Below, piece by piece: positions 11,526 through 20,542 of a DNA stretch of 64,000 nucleotides. Numbering within the stretch: position 1 is the stretch's first letter; every line of letters starts with the position of its first letter. The translations under genes were made by a program, and so were the position numbers. This DNA comes from Cyanobium sp. ATX 6F1 (GTDB lineage: Bacteria; Cyanobacteriota; Cyanobacteriia; PCC-6307; Cyanobiaceae): the NCBI RefSeq assembly GCF_024346315.1, contig NZ_JAGQCS010000002.1, positions 248,001-312,000 of the forward strand, read 5' to 3'. The notes beneath the pieces were generated by a model that made no database searches, had not been told where the DNA came from, and saw only the letters and a program-made list of their open reading frames with translations.

Positions 11526-12560
11526 ATGCTCAGCAAACGCACCGGTGGCGTGATGGCCGGCGTGGTGGCCCTGCTCGGGGTAGGCGCCTGGGCGATCAGC
11601 CATTGGGGCATCGAGAGCACCGACGACGCCCAGATCCAGGCGCACCTCTACCGGATGTCGAGCCGCCTGCCGGGCACCGTGGCCCAGGTGCTCGTGGAGG
11701 CCAACCAACCGGTGCGCAAGGGGCAGGTTCTGCTGCGCCTCGACGACTCCGACCAGCGGGCCGCCGTGGGCCGGGCGGAGGCCGATCTGGCCGCGGCCCT
11801 GGCCAAGGCCGAGGCCGCCCGGGTCACCGTGGGCGCCGACCGCAGTGAGGCCGACGCCAGCCGCCAGCAGGCGGACGGCGCCCAGTTGGAGGCGAAGGCC
11901 GAACTGGAGCGCACGCGCACCGATCTGGAGCGATTCCAGCGGCTCCACGCCGCCGGGGCCGCCTCCCAGCAGCAACTGGAGCTGGCCCGCAGCCAGTTTC
12001 TGCAGGCCGAGGGGCGCCTGAGTCGCAGCGCCGGCAGCCGCGCCACGGCCCAGAGTGATCAGGCGAAGATCTCGGTCGATCGCAGCAAGGCGGTGGCCGC
12101 CGCCTCCGAAGTGCTCCAGGCCCGTTCAGCCCTGGCCAGCGCCAGGCTGCAGCTGGGCTACACCACCGTGGTCGCTCCAGCCGATGCGGTGGTGGGCGCC
12201 CGCGAGGTGGAACCGGGCCAGTCGGTGCAACCCAGCCAGGGGCTGCTCAGCCTGGTGGGGCGCAGCCTGTGGGTGGAGGCCAACTTCAAGGAGACCCAGG
12301 TGGGGCAGATGCGCGCGCACAACCGGGCCGAGGTCCATGTCGACGCCCTGCCCGGGGTCAGCTTCCAAGGGCAGGTGAGCAGTCTCTCGCCGGCCTCCGG
12401 GGCCCGCTTCGCCCTGCTCCCCCCCGACAACGCGACCGGCAACTTCACCAAGGTGGTGCAGCGGGTGACCGTGCGCATCGACCTCGAGCCCGCCGCCCTG
12501 GAGCGCTGGCGGGCGCGGCTGAAACCGGGGCTCTCGGTGACGGCCCAGGTGCACACCTGA
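11526..12560 (+). CDS. EmrA-like HlyD-family efflux adaptor
   Basis: 344 residues: N-terminal anchor (roughly 12-30), then the EmrA-type start STDDAQIQAHLYRMSSRLPG, a lipoyl half with EANQPVRKGQVLLRLDD, a long alanine-rich coiled coil and the second lipoyl half ending REVEPGQSVQPSQ. ATG 11526 is chosen over an earlier start at 11493 because it directly precedes the anchor. It begins a tight operon with emrB one base after its stop. It is the periplasmic adaptor of a drug or toxin efflux pump, with the outer-membrane duct supplied elsewhere. Confidence 0.87.
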   Translation: MLSKRTGGVMAGVVALLGVGAWAISHWGIESTDDAQIQAHLYRMSSRLPGTVAQVLVEANQPVRKGQVLLRLDDSDQRAAVGRAEADLAAALAKAEAARVTVGADRSEADASRQQADGAQLEAKAELERTRTDLERFQRLHAAGAASQQQLELARSQFLQAEGRLSRSAGSRATAQSDQAKISVDRSKAVAAASEVLQARSALASARLQLGYTTVVAPADAVVGAREVEPGQSVQPSQGLLSLVGRSLWVEANFKETQVGQMRAHNRAEVHVDALPGVSFQGQVSSLSPASGARFALLPPDNATGNFTKVVQRVTVRIDLEPAALERWRARLKPGLSVTAQVHT

Positions 12561-12561
12561 G

Positions 12562-14139
12562 ATGGCCTCCTCCCTGGCCAACTCCCTGGCCGCCGCTCCC
12601 GGGAAAACCCCGCTGACGCCAGCGGTCTGGCTGATCATCGCCACCGCCTCACTCGGGGCGTTCCTGGAGGTGCTGGACACCAGCATCGTCAACGTGGCCC
12701 TGACCAGCATTCAGGCCAACCTGGGGGCCACCCTGGCGGAGGTGGGCTGGGTGGTGACCGGCTACGCGATCGCCAACGTGGTGATCCTCCCCCTCACCGC
12801 CTTCCTTGCCGATGGCTTCGGCCGGCGCAGCTACTTCGTGTTCTCCCTGGCGGGCTTCACCGCCGCCTCGGTGCTCTGCGGCCTGGCCCCCAACCTGCCG
12901 GTGCTGGTGGCGTCGCGGATTCTCCAGGGGCTGCTGGGGGGCGGCCTGCTGGCCAAGGCCCAGGCCATCTTGTTTGAGGCGGTTCCGAAGGACCGCCAGG
13001 GGTTCGCCCAGGCGATCTTCGGGCTGGGGATCATCACCGGCCCCGCCCTGGGTCCCACCTTCGGGGGTTACCTCACCGATCTGCTGGGCTGGCGCTGGAT
13101 CTTTCTGATCAACCTGCCCTTCGGCATCCTGGCGGTGCTGATGGCCCTGCGCTCCCTGCCGGCAGATGAACCCAAACCGCCACCGGCCCTGGCCTCCGTC
13201 GACTGGATCGGCATCGCCCTGCTCACCGGCGTGATGGCTTCGCTCCAGGTGGTGCTGGAGCAGGGGGAGCAATACGCCTGGTTCGAAGACACAGGCATCG
13301 TCGCCCTGACGCTCACCTTTGTGATCGCCCTGCCGCTGTTCATCGCCTGGGAGCTGAGCCGCGAGCGGCCGGCGGTGGACCTGCGGGTGCTGCGCCACCG
13401 CAGCCTGGCGGTGGGCAGCCTGTTTTCGATGATCGTCGGCTTGGGGCTCTACGGCACCGTCTTTCTGATCCCGATCTATGCCCAGTCGGTGCTGCACATC
13501 ACGGCCATCCAGACGGGTCTGCTGGTGCTGCCCGGGGCCCTGGCCTCCGGCGCCACGATGCTGGTGCTGAGCAAGAAGGTGCAACAGATTGACCCCCGCA
13601 AGGCGATCGCCGCCGGCAGCCTCATCACCAGCCTGGTGATGTTCGCCCTGGCCTCGATCAACCCCGGCACCGGCGAAGACGCCCTGTTCTGGCCGCTGAT
13701 CTTCCGGGGCATCGGCACGGTGCTGATGTTCCTGCCCCTGAGCCTGGCGGCCCTGGGGGATCTGCCCCCCGAGGAGATCAACGCCGGCAGCGGCTTCTAC
13801 AACCTCACCCGCCAGCTGGGGGGCAGCTTCGGCATCGCCCTGCTCACCTCCCAGCTGAGCCACCACGAGGCCCAGCACCGGGCCCGGCTCACCGAGGCCG
13901 CCGGCGCCCTCGACATCGGGCTGAGGGAACGCCTGGAGCAGCTGCAGCTGGTGCTCCAGCAGCAGGGGGTGGATCCGGAGCTGGCCGCCCGGCGCGCCCT
14001 GAAGCTGGTGGATACGAGCATCAACGGCCAGGCGGCCCTGCTGGCCTACGGCGATGTCTTCCACCTGTTGGCGCTGGTGTTCCTGGCGGCCATCCCCCTG
14101 GTGTTGCTGCTGCGCGCCCCCCGCCGCCTGCAGCCATGA
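12562..14139 (+). CDS. EmrB-like MFS drug:H+ antiporter, DHA2 family
   Basis: 525 residues with about 14 membrane helices. Early FLEVLDTSIVNVAL is the DHA2/EmrB signature in helix 1, and GFGRRSYFV is the MFS loop 2-3 motif. It couples proton entry to export of hydrophobic compounds with the EmrA-like adaptor immediately upstream. Its stop overlaps the start of the next gene, a flavin monooxygenase, by four bases, which suggests linked chemical modification and export. Specific substrate unknown. Confidence 0.9.
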   Translation: MASSLANSLAAAPGKTPLTPAVWLIIATASLGAFLEVLDTSIVNVALTSIQANLGATLAEVGWVVTGYAIANVVILPLTAFLADGFGRRSYFVFSLAGFTAASVLCGLAPNLPVLVASRILQGLLGGGLLAKAQAILFEAVPKDRQGFAQAIFGLGIITGPALGPTFGGYLTDLLGWRWIFLINLPFGILAVLMALRSLPADEPKPPPALASVDWIGIALLTGVMASLQVVLEQGEQYAWFEDTGIVALTLTFVIALPLFIAWELSRERPAVDLRVLRHRSLAVGSLFSMIVGLGLYGTVFLIPIYAQSVLHITAIQTGLLVLPGALASGATMLVLSKKVQQIDPRKAIAAGSLITSLVMFALASINPGTGEDALFWPLIFRGIGTVLMFLPLSLAALGDLPPEEINAGSGFYNLTRQLGGSFGIALLTSQLSHHEAQHRARLTEAAGALDIGLRERLEQLQLVLQQQGVDPELAARRALKLVDTSINGQAALLAYGDVFHLLALVFLAAIPLVLLLRAPRRLQP

Positions 14140-15368
14140 ACTCCCCTCAATCGGCGCCGGTGGTGATCGTGGGGGCGGGTCCGGCCGGCGCCAGCCTGGC
14201 CCTGCAACTGGCCCGCGCCGGCGTGCCCGTCACCTTGATCGAGGCTGCCAAGGAGTTCAGCCGTCAGTTCCGCGGCGAAGCGTTGATGCCCTCAGGCCTG
14301 GGCGCCCTCGCCGCCATGGGGCTGGAGGCGCTGCTGGCGGAGTTGCCGCAACGCACTCTGGAGGGCTGGAGTTTCAAGATCGAAGGCCGGGAGCTGTTCA
14401 GCGCCGATGAACCGCTCGGTTCGGCCCGCCCCTGCACCCTGGTGGCCCAGGGGCCCCTGCTGGAGGCCCTGGTGGAGCAGGCCCGTGCGCTGCCGGGCTT
14501 CACCTGGCTGCCGGGCACGGCCGTGGCCGATCTGATCGAGCATGGGGGTCGGATCAGCGGCGTGCGCCTGGCCGATGGCCGCTGCCTGGAGGCCGCCCTG
14601 GTGGTGGGCAGCGATGGGCGCCGCTCACTGGTGCGCCAACGGGCCGGCCTGGCCCTCGACGCCCTGGGCTCAGCGATCGATGTGCTCTGGTTCCGGCTGC
14701 CGAGTGCGCCTGAATTCGAGCGACCGAACCGGTTCACCACCCTGGTGGCCCAAGGGCAGATCTGCAGCCTGTTCGCCGGCACCACCCCGGGGGAGCTGCA
14801 GCTGGGCTGGGTGGTGAGCAAGGGCAAGGCGGCCGCGACCACGGACCAGCGAGGGCCCCAGGACTGGTGCGAAGCCTTTGCCCAACTGGCCCCCGAACCC
14901 CTGGCCCGACACCTGCGCCAGCAGGCCGGGGCCCTGGTGGGCCCGGTGCGGCTGAACGTGGAGGTGGGCCGCTGTCCCCTGTGGCAGCGGCGCGGGCTGC
15001 TGCTGCTGGGCGATGCGGCCCACCCGATGAGTCCGGTGCGTGCCCAGGGGCTGAACATGGCCCTGCGGGACAGCCTGGTGGCCGCCCGGTTGCTGACCCC
15101 GCTCTGGTCAGGCGGTGGGCCGGATCCGGCCGCCCTCGATGGGGTCCTGGAGAGCATCCAGGCGGCCCGGTTCCCTGAGATCAGTGGCGTTCAGGGTCTG
15201 CAGGCCCAGGAGGCGGCCCGGGGAGAGCTGCTGCGCTCCCAGGGCGCCCTGCGCTGCGCTCTCGCCTTGGGAGCGCCCCTGGCGGGAGTGCTGCTGAAAC
15301 GCCACTGGATCCACCAGCAGCGTGTGCTCCGCGACGGTCTGCCGTTGCCCAGCTGCGTGGGATCCTGA
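14136..15368 (+). CDS. FAD-dependent monooxygenase (PHBH/PheA-type)
   Basis: 410 residues with the class A flavoprotein monooxygenase motifs: dinucleotide fold VIVGAGPAGASLAL near residue 8, the GSDGRRSLVR segment (DG motif), and LLLGDAAHPMSPVRAQGLNMA (GD motif contacting FAD). Such enzymes hydroxylate aromatic or polycyclic compounds with NAD(P)H and O2, including tetracycline inactivation in one branch. It starts within the stop of emrB (ATGA), so pump and enzyme are co-translated. A detoxification role is inferred from this pairing. Confidence 0.85.
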   Translation: MNSPQSAPVVIVGAGPAGASLALQLARAGVPVTLIEAAKEFSRQFRGEALMPSGLGALAAMGLEALLAELPQRTLEGWSFKIEGRELFSADEPLGSARPCTLVAQGPLLEALVEQARALPGFTWLPGTAVADLIEHGGRISGVRLADGRCLEAALVVGSDGRRSLVRQRAGLALDALGSAIDVLWFRLPSAPEFERPNRFTTLVAQGQICSLFAGTTPGELQLGWVVSKGKAAATTDQRGPQDWCEAFAQLAPEPLARHLRQQAGALVGPVRLNVEVGRCPLWQRRGLLLLGDAAHPMSPVRAQGLNMALRDSLVAARLLTPLWSGGGPDPAALDGVLESIQAARFPEISGVQGLQAQEAARGELLRSQGALRCALALGAPLAGVLLKRHWIHQQRVLRDGLPLPSCVGS

Positions 15369-15391
15369 ACGCTCGGCCCAGCGCGTCGCCG

Positions 15392-16033
15392 ATGACCTCC
15401 GACCCGGCTCTTGCGGCCTTCGGCTCCAGCTTCACCGCCATCACCCTGGCGGAACTGGGCGACAAGACCTTCTTCGTGGCCCTGCTGCTGGCGGCCCGCC
15501 ACCGGGCCCGCTGGGTGTTCAGCGGAGCCTTCGCCGCCCTGGCGGTGGTGACCGTGATCTCCCTGGCCCTCGGCTACGGCCTGCGCAGCCTGCTGCCGCC
15601 TGCCCTGGTGCCCTGGCTGGCGGCGGCGCTGTTCGGGGGCTTCGGCCTCAAGCTGTTGATCGATGCCCAGGGCCTGGGGGCAAACGCGGCCGCCCAGGAG
15701 GCGGAGGAGGCCGAAGAACTGGTGGAGCAGGCCGAAGCCCGTCATCCCTCGGCCACGGCCTGGGGCGTGATCCGCGAGTCGTTTGCGCTGGTGTTCATCG
15801 CCGAACTGGGGGATCGCACCCAGTTCGCCACGATCTTTCTGGCCACAGGCCCCGGCTTCGGCTTCGCCGCCCTGCTGGCGGGCAGCCTGCTGGGCCACGC
15901 CCTGGTCACCGCCCTGGCGGTGGGGGCGGGCCGCTGGATCGGCCAGCGGATCAGCGAACGGCTGCTGTTCCAGCTCAGCGGTGGATTGTTCCTCGTCTTC
16001 GCGCTGGTGGCCCTGCGCCAAGCCCTCGCCTGA
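15392..16033 (+). CDS. mnx: TMEM165/GDT1 family transporter (Mnx-type Mn2+ exporter)
   Basis: 213 residues with six predicted helices in two homologous halves. Each half carries the family motif E-x-G-D-(K/R)-T: ELGDKT near residue 23 and ELGDRT near residue 142. A glutamate-rich cytosolic linker (EEAEEAEELVEQAE) separates them. Cyanobacterial members (Mnx/SynPAM71) export Mn2+ from the cytosol to the periplasm or thylakoid lumen. It is 23 bp downstream of the monooxygenase and followed after eight bases by a CDF transporter, so a metal-efflux pair is likely. Confidence 0.88.
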   Translation: MTSDPALAAFGSSFTAITLAELGDKTFFVALLLAARHRARWVFSGAFAALAVVTVISLALGYGLRSLLPPALVPWLAAALFGGFGLKLLIDAQGLGANAAAQEAEEAEELVEQAEARHPSATAWGVIRESFALVFIAELGDRTQFATIFLATGPGFGFAALLAGSLLGHALVTALAVGAGRWIGQRISERLLFQLSGGLFLVFALVALRQALA

Positions 16034-16041
16034 GCCCGCCG

Positions 16042-17001
16042 ATGCCCCCCTCCCACACCCACGAGCACGAGCACGACAACAGCCATCCCGCCGTGGGGAT
16101 CCAGCAGCAGCCCCACCCCCGCCAGCACGAGCACAAACCCGGTTCAGCGGCGGCCTTCCGCTGGAGCATCGTCCTCAACAGTGCCCTCTCGGGTCTGCAG
16201 CTGGCGATCGGCTTCGGCTTCGGCTCCCTCGCCCTGATCGGTGACGCCGTCCACAACCTCGGCGACGTGGCCGGGCTGCTGCTGGGCTGGGGGGCTGAGC
16301 GGCTGAGCGCCAGGCCCGCCAGCGCGCGCTTCACCTACGGCTACGGCCGCAGCACCCAGCTGGCCTCCCTGGTGAATGCGGTGCTGATCCTGATGGCCGC
16401 CGCGGTGGTGATCGTCGAAGCGCTGCAGCGGCTTGGGCGGCCAGTGGAGATGTCCACCGGGCCCGTGGCCTGGGCCGCCGCCGCCGGCATCGTCGTCAAC
16501 CTGCTCTCGGCCCGCCTGTTCGGCCATGGGCACCAGCACGACCTCAACCGCCGCGCCGCCGTGGTGCACCTGCTCACCGATGCGGCCGTTTCGGCGGCGG
16601 TGCTGGGCAGCGTGCTGCTGGTGAGCCTGACCGGTTGGACGGTGCTCGATTCGATCACCGCGATCGGCGTGGGCGTGGCGGTGGCCTGGAGCGGCTGGTC
16701 ACTGCTGAAGGAATCCCTGGCGGTGGCCCTCGACGGGGTGCCCCGGGAGATTGATCGCCAGACGGTGGAGGCGACCATGCTGGAGCTGCCGGGGGTGATC
16801 GAGGTGCACCACCTGCACATCTGGGGCATGAGCACCTCCCAGAACGCCCTCACCGCCCACATCATTCGCACGCCCGGCGCGGGCGACGACATGGCCTTGC
16901 TGCATGAGGCCAAACGCCGGCTGGCGGCCCTGGGGATCGCCCACAGCACCCTGCAGCTGGAGCCTCCCCCAAGCCTCCACCCAGCTGATCCACCCAGCTG
17001 A
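16042..17001 (+). CDS. Cation diffusion facilitator (CDF) metal efflux transporter
   Basis: 319 residues from ATG 16042. The N-terminus is histidine-rich (HTHEHEHD and later HPRQHEH), a typical metal-binding tail. Six helices follow with the CDF site HNLGD in helix 2 and HLLTD in helix 5, and a C-terminal ferredoxin-like domain with EVHHLHIW. HxxxD-type helix pairs favour Zn2+ or Co2+ export by proton antiport. The longer open frame upstream overlaps the Mnx gene and is rejected. The last codons lie in a 13-bp tandem repeat. Confidence 0.9.
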   Translation: MPPSHTHEHEHDNSHPAVGIQQQPHPRQHEHKPGSAAAFRWSIVLNSALSGLQLAIGFGFGSLALIGDAVHNLGDVAGLLLGWGAERLSARPASARFTYGYGRSTQLASLVNAVLILMAAAVVIVEALQRLGRPVEMSTGPVAWAAAAGIVVNLLSARLFGHGHQHDLNRRAAVVHLLTDAAVSAAVLGSVLLVSLTGWTVLDSITAIGVGVAVAWSGWSLLKESLAVALDGVPREIDRQTVEATMLELPGVIEVHHLHIWGMSTSQNALTAHIIRTPGAGDDMALLHEAKRRLAALGIAHSTLQLEPPPSLHPADPPS

Positions 17002-17012
17002 TCCACCCAGCC
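16977..17012 (+). repeat. 13-bp tandem repeat across the CDF stop codon
   Basis: The unit CCACCCAGCTGAT occurs at 16977-16989 and 16990-17002, and a partial third copy CCACCCAGCC follows to about 17012. Because 13 is not a multiple of three, each copy is read in a different frame: copy one encodes HPAD, copy two encodes PPS and the TGA stop. Confidence 0.75.
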
Positions 17013-17022
17013 AGCGACCGCC

Positions 17023-17040
17023 GGCCTTGATGAGGCCTTT
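17023..17040 (+). terminator. Possible weak intrinsic terminator after CDF gene
   Basis: GGCCT and AGGCC (17023-17027 and 17033-17037) form a 5-bp stem with a 5-nt loop, followed by TTT and AT-richer sequence. It sits 22 bp after the CDF stop. The stem is short and the T run brief, so this is tentative. Confidence 0.35.
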
Positions 17041-17203
17041 AACAGCAATTATCCAGGTTTCAACATCATTCTTGGCTCAATCATTAAAGCAATCAGAAAT
17101 AAAATCCCCTGGCAGCCGATTTTCCCGCGCCAAGCGTTAGACCCATCCCACTCAACCCATTGACAACGGGAGTGGGCCTTCCTCGACCCAAACCGTGACG
17201 GCA

Positions 17204-17929
17204 ATGAAACCCTGTCTGCTGCTGATCGACGACGATCTCGATTTCTGCCAGCGGATGGTGGCCGAACTCAATGGGGCCGGGTTCGACACCCGCTACGCCC
17301 TCGACGGCATCCATGGGCAGGCCTTGGCACACCAACTGTGCCCCGATCTGATCATGCTCGATCTGATGCTGCCGAAGGTGGACGGCCTCACCCTCTGCAT
17401 GCGGCTGAAACGGGATCCGCGCACCACCGCTGTGCCGCTGGTGATTCTCACCTCCCTGCGGGACATCAGCGACAAGGTGAGCGGTTTCAATGCCGGCGCC
17501 GATGACTACGTGATCAAACCCCACGACAGCGAGGAGCTGATTGCCCGGCTGCGGGCCCTGCTGCGCCGCAGCAGCGGGCAGTCCATGCCTTCGCTGCGGG
17601 GAGAGGTGCTCACCTACGGGCCGCTCACCCTGTTGCTGGATCGCATGGAGGCGATGTGGTTCGACCGGGCGATCCGCCTCACCCGCCTGGAGCTGGAGGT
17701 GCTCCACTGCCTGCTCCAGCGCCATGGTCAGGCCGTTCCCCCCGAGGAAATCCTCGCGGAGGTCTGGGGCTATGAGCCGGATGTGAACGGCATCGAATGC
17801 CTGCGGGTGCAGATCCGCCACCTGCGCGGCAAGCTCGAACCCGACCCCCACCGGCCCACCTATCTCAAGACCATGTACGGCGTGGGCTACTGCCTGGATC
17901 TGCCCATGGAGCAGCAGCGCTTCGGCTGA
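17204..17929 (+). CDS. OmpR/PhoB-type response regulator, orphan
   Basis: About 241 residues. The receiver domain has the acidic pocket IDDDLD, phospho-acceptor Asp53 in LIMLDLMLP, a Thr in VILTSLRD and the Lys in VIKPHDSEEL. The C-terminal winged helix contains LTRLELEVLHCLLQRHGQAV and the DNA-contacting VNGIECLRVQIRHLRGKL. ATG 17204 starts the receiver cleanly; an in-frame GTG at 17195 would add three residues. There is no histidine kinase next to it, so the sensor partner is elsewhere. The 200-bp gap upstream is relatively AT-rich and probably holds its promoter. Confidence 0.9.
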   Translation: MKPCLLLIDDDLDFCQRMVAELNGAGFDTRYALDGIHGQALAHQLCPDLIMLDLMLPKVDGLTLCMRLKRDPRTTAVPLVILTSLRDISDKVSGFNAGADDYVIKPHDSEELIARLRALLRRSSGQSMPSLRGEVLTYGPLTLLLDRMEAMWFDRAIRLTRLELEVLHCLLQRHGQAVPPEEILAEVWGYEPDVNGIECLRVQIRHLRGKLEPDPHRPTYLKTMYGVGYCLDLPMEQQRFG

Positions 17930-17941
17930 GCCACGGGCGGC

Positions 17942-18607
17942 TCACTCTCCCCACATCCGCAGCAGGTTGCTGTAGCTGCGGCAGAGCAGGTCGAACACCT
18001 CGCCCTTGCCGCCGCCCGCGAACAGGGTCCGCCGGGCCGTATCGAGCTCGAACAGCAGCTCCCGTTGCTCGGCGCTGCGCACCCGGCTCTGGATCCAGCC
18101 CACCGCCACCAGCCGCTCACCGGCGCTCACCGGCTCCACCCGGTGCAGCAGGGTGCTGGGATACACAAGGGCATGGCCCGCCGGCAGCCGGAACGCCTCC
18201 TCTCCGTGGGGTTGCTCCAGCACCAGCGCACCGCCTTCGTAGTGGTCGGGAGCGGAGAGAAACAGCGTGAACGAGAGATCGGAGCGGCCCCCCTCCATGA
18301 AGGCGTTGTCCACGTGGCGGCCGTAGCCGTCAGCGGGGCCGCTGCGGCTGAACAGCAACCCATGGACCCGCACCGGCAAAGCCGCCGACTGCAGCAGCGG
18401 CTGGGCCAGCAAGGCTGCGCTCACCTGATTCGCCAGGGACCGGTGCAGGGCGCTGGCCCGATCCAGCTGCCGGTTGCGCTTCACCTGGCGGGCGTGCCAG
18501 CCGGCGGTGGCGCTCCCCGCCAACCAGGCCCCTTGCTCGGCCTGCAACGCCGCCAGCAGCGTGGAGGCCGCCTCGGGGCTCAGCAGGGCTTCGAGCTCAA
18601 AACGCAT
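17942..18607 (-). CDS. PKHD-type Fe(II)/2-oxoglutarate hydroxylase (PiuC/YbiX-like)
   Basis: 221 residues, the standard length for this family. The Fe(II) triad is visible as His98-x-Asp100 (GRHVDNAF) and His155 (STLLHRVEP), with Arg165 positioned to bind 2-oxoglutarate. PiuC/YbiX proteins are iron-responsive dioxygenases often found beside siderophore receptors; their substrates are unknown. Here the gene follows feoB with nine bases between stop and start, so it is probably the last gene of the iron operon. Confidence 0.88.
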   Translation of the reverse strand: MRFELEALLSPEAASTLLAALQAEQGAWLAGSATAGWHARQVKRNRQLDRASALHRSLANQVSAALLAQPLLQSAALPVRVHGLLFSRSGPADGYGRHVDNAFMEGGRSDLSFTLFLSAPDHYEGGALVLEQPHGEEAFRLPAGHALVYPSTLLHRVEPVSAGERLVAVGWIQSRVRSAEQRELLFELDTARRTLFAGGGKGEVFDLLCRSYSNLLRMWGE

Positions 18608-18616
18608 CGCGGCTGA

Positions 18617-20542
18617 TCAGCCCCTCAGCCACAGCACCGTTTGGTAGAACACGAAGCTGCTCAACCAGGCCAGCAGCAGCGACCAGAACACCGCAAAGGC
18701 CGTGAACCGCCAGTTCTTCGATTCGCTGCGGATCACCGCCACCGTCGACAGGCACGGGGTGTAGAGCAGGGTGAAGATCATGAAGCTATAGGCCTGGGCC
18801 CAGTCGAGGTCCAGGGCCAGGGCCTGACCCAGCCGCACCGGGTCGGCCTGGGTGTAGATCACCGCCAGCCCCCCGAGCACGATCTCCTTGGCGATGAAGC
18901 CGAACAGCAGCGCCACGGTGAGCTTGGGGTTGATGCCGATCGGGGCCAGCACCGGTTGCAGTGCCTGGCCGAGCATCCCCGAGAGGGTGCCGGCACTGGC
19001 GGGGGGAACCCCCACGGGCAGGTTGTTCATCAACCAGATCGCCACCACCCCGAAGATGATGAACCGCCGCGACCAGATCCAGAAATGGCGCACTTCGCAC
19101 CAGGCCCGGTTGAGCATCTGGGCCGCGGTGGGGAAGCGATAGGGCGGTAGTTCCAGGATCAGCGGCTCATCGCTGCTGAAGCTGCCTTTGAACAGGGCCG
19201 CCGTGACGATCATCGCCACGAAACTGAGCAGGTAGAGGCTGAAGATCACCAGGGCTCCCTGGCTCGGGGCAAAGAGGGCCGCGCTCATGAACAGGAACAC
19301 ATTCAGGCGCGCCGAGCACAGCGAGAACGGAATCACCAGCATCGAGAGCAGGCGCAGGCCACTGGAGCGCATCACCCGGGTACCGAGCAGTGCCGGCACA
19401 TTGCAGCCGAAGCCCATCAGGGAGAGCACGAAGGAGCGGCCATCGAGCCCGAGGCGCTCCATCAGGCCGTCCATCAGGAAGGCCGCCCGCGAGAGGTAGC
19501 CGCTGTCTTCCACCACTCCCATGGCCAGGAAGAACAGGAAGATCACCGGCAGGAACGCCGCCACCGTGCCGATGCCCTGGTAAAGGCCATCGATCAGGAA
19601 GCCGCTCAGGAAGGGGGGAAGGCCGCCCAGCAAGGGCCGCAGCAGCTGGGCGCCAAGGCCGTTGAGCACGGTGGCGAGCCCCGTCTGCAGCGGCACCCCC
19701 AGGGCGTAGATGCCCTGGAACATCAGGAACATCGCCCCAAAAAACAGAGGCAGCCCCAGCAGCGGATGCAGCAGCAGCGCGTCCAGGCGGCGGGTGGTGG
19801 CGTCCTTGAGGCGATCGGGCAGCCGCACGGCGGCCTCCAGCAGGGGCGCCAGGGCGGCATCGAGTGCCGGATCATCGAGCAGGAAGCGGCCGGGATCGAG
19901 GCAGCACACCGGCGGGTCCCCCACCGTCAGCCGGGCCTCGAGCGCCGCTCGGACGGCGGCGAATCCCGTGCCGTACTTGGCGCTGATCGGGAACACCGGC
20001 AGGCCCAGCTCCCTGCTCAGGGCGCCATCGTCAATCGTGAGGCCAAAGCGGCGGGCCTCATCGACCATGTTCAGCAGCACCAACACCGGCAGCCCCAGGC
20101 TGCGGGCCTGGAGCACAAGCTGCAGCTGTCGGTCGATCTGGCTGGCGTTGAGGATCACCAGCACCAGATCCAGCGGGGTGCGCTCCAGGAACCCCCGAAC
20201 CAGCAGCTCGTCTTCGGAGTAGCCGCGCAGGTCGTAGATCCCCGGCAGATCCACCACCCGCACCATCTGGCCGCCCAGCTCCAGCTGGGCCTGCATCAGA
20301 TCGACCGTGAGCCCGGGCCAATTGCCGATCTGGGCATGGGCGCCGGTGAGCCGGGTGAAGAAGGTGGATTTGCCCGTGTTGGGCATCCCCAGCAGGGCCA
20401 CACAGGGGCGGCGATCGGCTCCCTGGGGCTCGGAACCCTGGGGGATCGCCGTCGATTCAGGGCCTGGCCCGGAAGCACGGGGGGCAGCAGGTGGCGAGGC
20501 GGGTGGCGATGTGGTGGCGGGGCCCATGGCGCGCCGGCTCAT
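18617..20542 (-). CDS. feoB: Ferrous iron transport protein FeoB
   Basis: About 641 residues. A poorly conserved Pro/Ala-rich N-terminal tail precedes the GTPase domain: G1 GMPNTGKS (52-59), G3 DLPGIYD, G4 LNMVDEA. The rest is two Gate domains with many helices, including GFGCNVPA around the pore. FeoB imports Fe2+ across the inner membrane. The ATG at 20542 overlaps the feoA stop (ATGA); the longer open frame to 20641 lies over feoA and is rejected. Operon order is crp-like, feoA, feoB, PKHD hydroxylase. Confidence 0.95.
   Translation of the reverse strand: MSRRAMGPATTSPPASPPAAPRASGPGPESTAIPQGSEPQGADRRPCVALLGMPNTGKSTFFTRLTGAHAQIGNWPGLTVDLMQAQLELGGQMVRVVDLPGIYDLRGYSEDELLVRGFLERTPLDLVLVILNASQIDRQLQLVLQARSLGLPVLVLLNMVDEARRFGLTIDDGALSRELGLPVFPISAKYGTGFAAVRAALEARLTVGDPPVCCLDPGRFLLDDPALDAALAPLLEAAVRLPDRLKDATTRRLDALLLHPLLGLPLFFGAMFLMFQGIYALGVPLQTGLATVLNGLGAQLLRPLLGGLPPFLSGFLIDGLYQGIGTVAAFLPVIFLFFLAMGVVEDSGYLSRAAFLMDGLMERLGLDGRSFVLSLMGFGCNVPALLGTRVMRSSGLRLLSMLVIPFSLCSARLNVFLFMSAALFAPSQGALVIFSLYLLSFVAMIVTAALFKGSFSSDEPLILELPPYRFPTAAQMLNRAWCEVRHFWIWSRRFIIFGVVAIWLMNNLPVGVPPASAGTLSGMLGQALQPVLAPIGINPKLTVALLFGFIAKEIVLGGLAVIYTQADPVRLGQALALDLDWAQAYSFMIFTLLYTPCLSTVAVIRSESKNWRFTAFAVFWSLLLAWLSSFVFYQTVLWLRG

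Noticed and set aside
12649-14064. 471-residue minus-strand open frame
   Set aside because: Antisense shadow of emrB, with no recognisable motifs.
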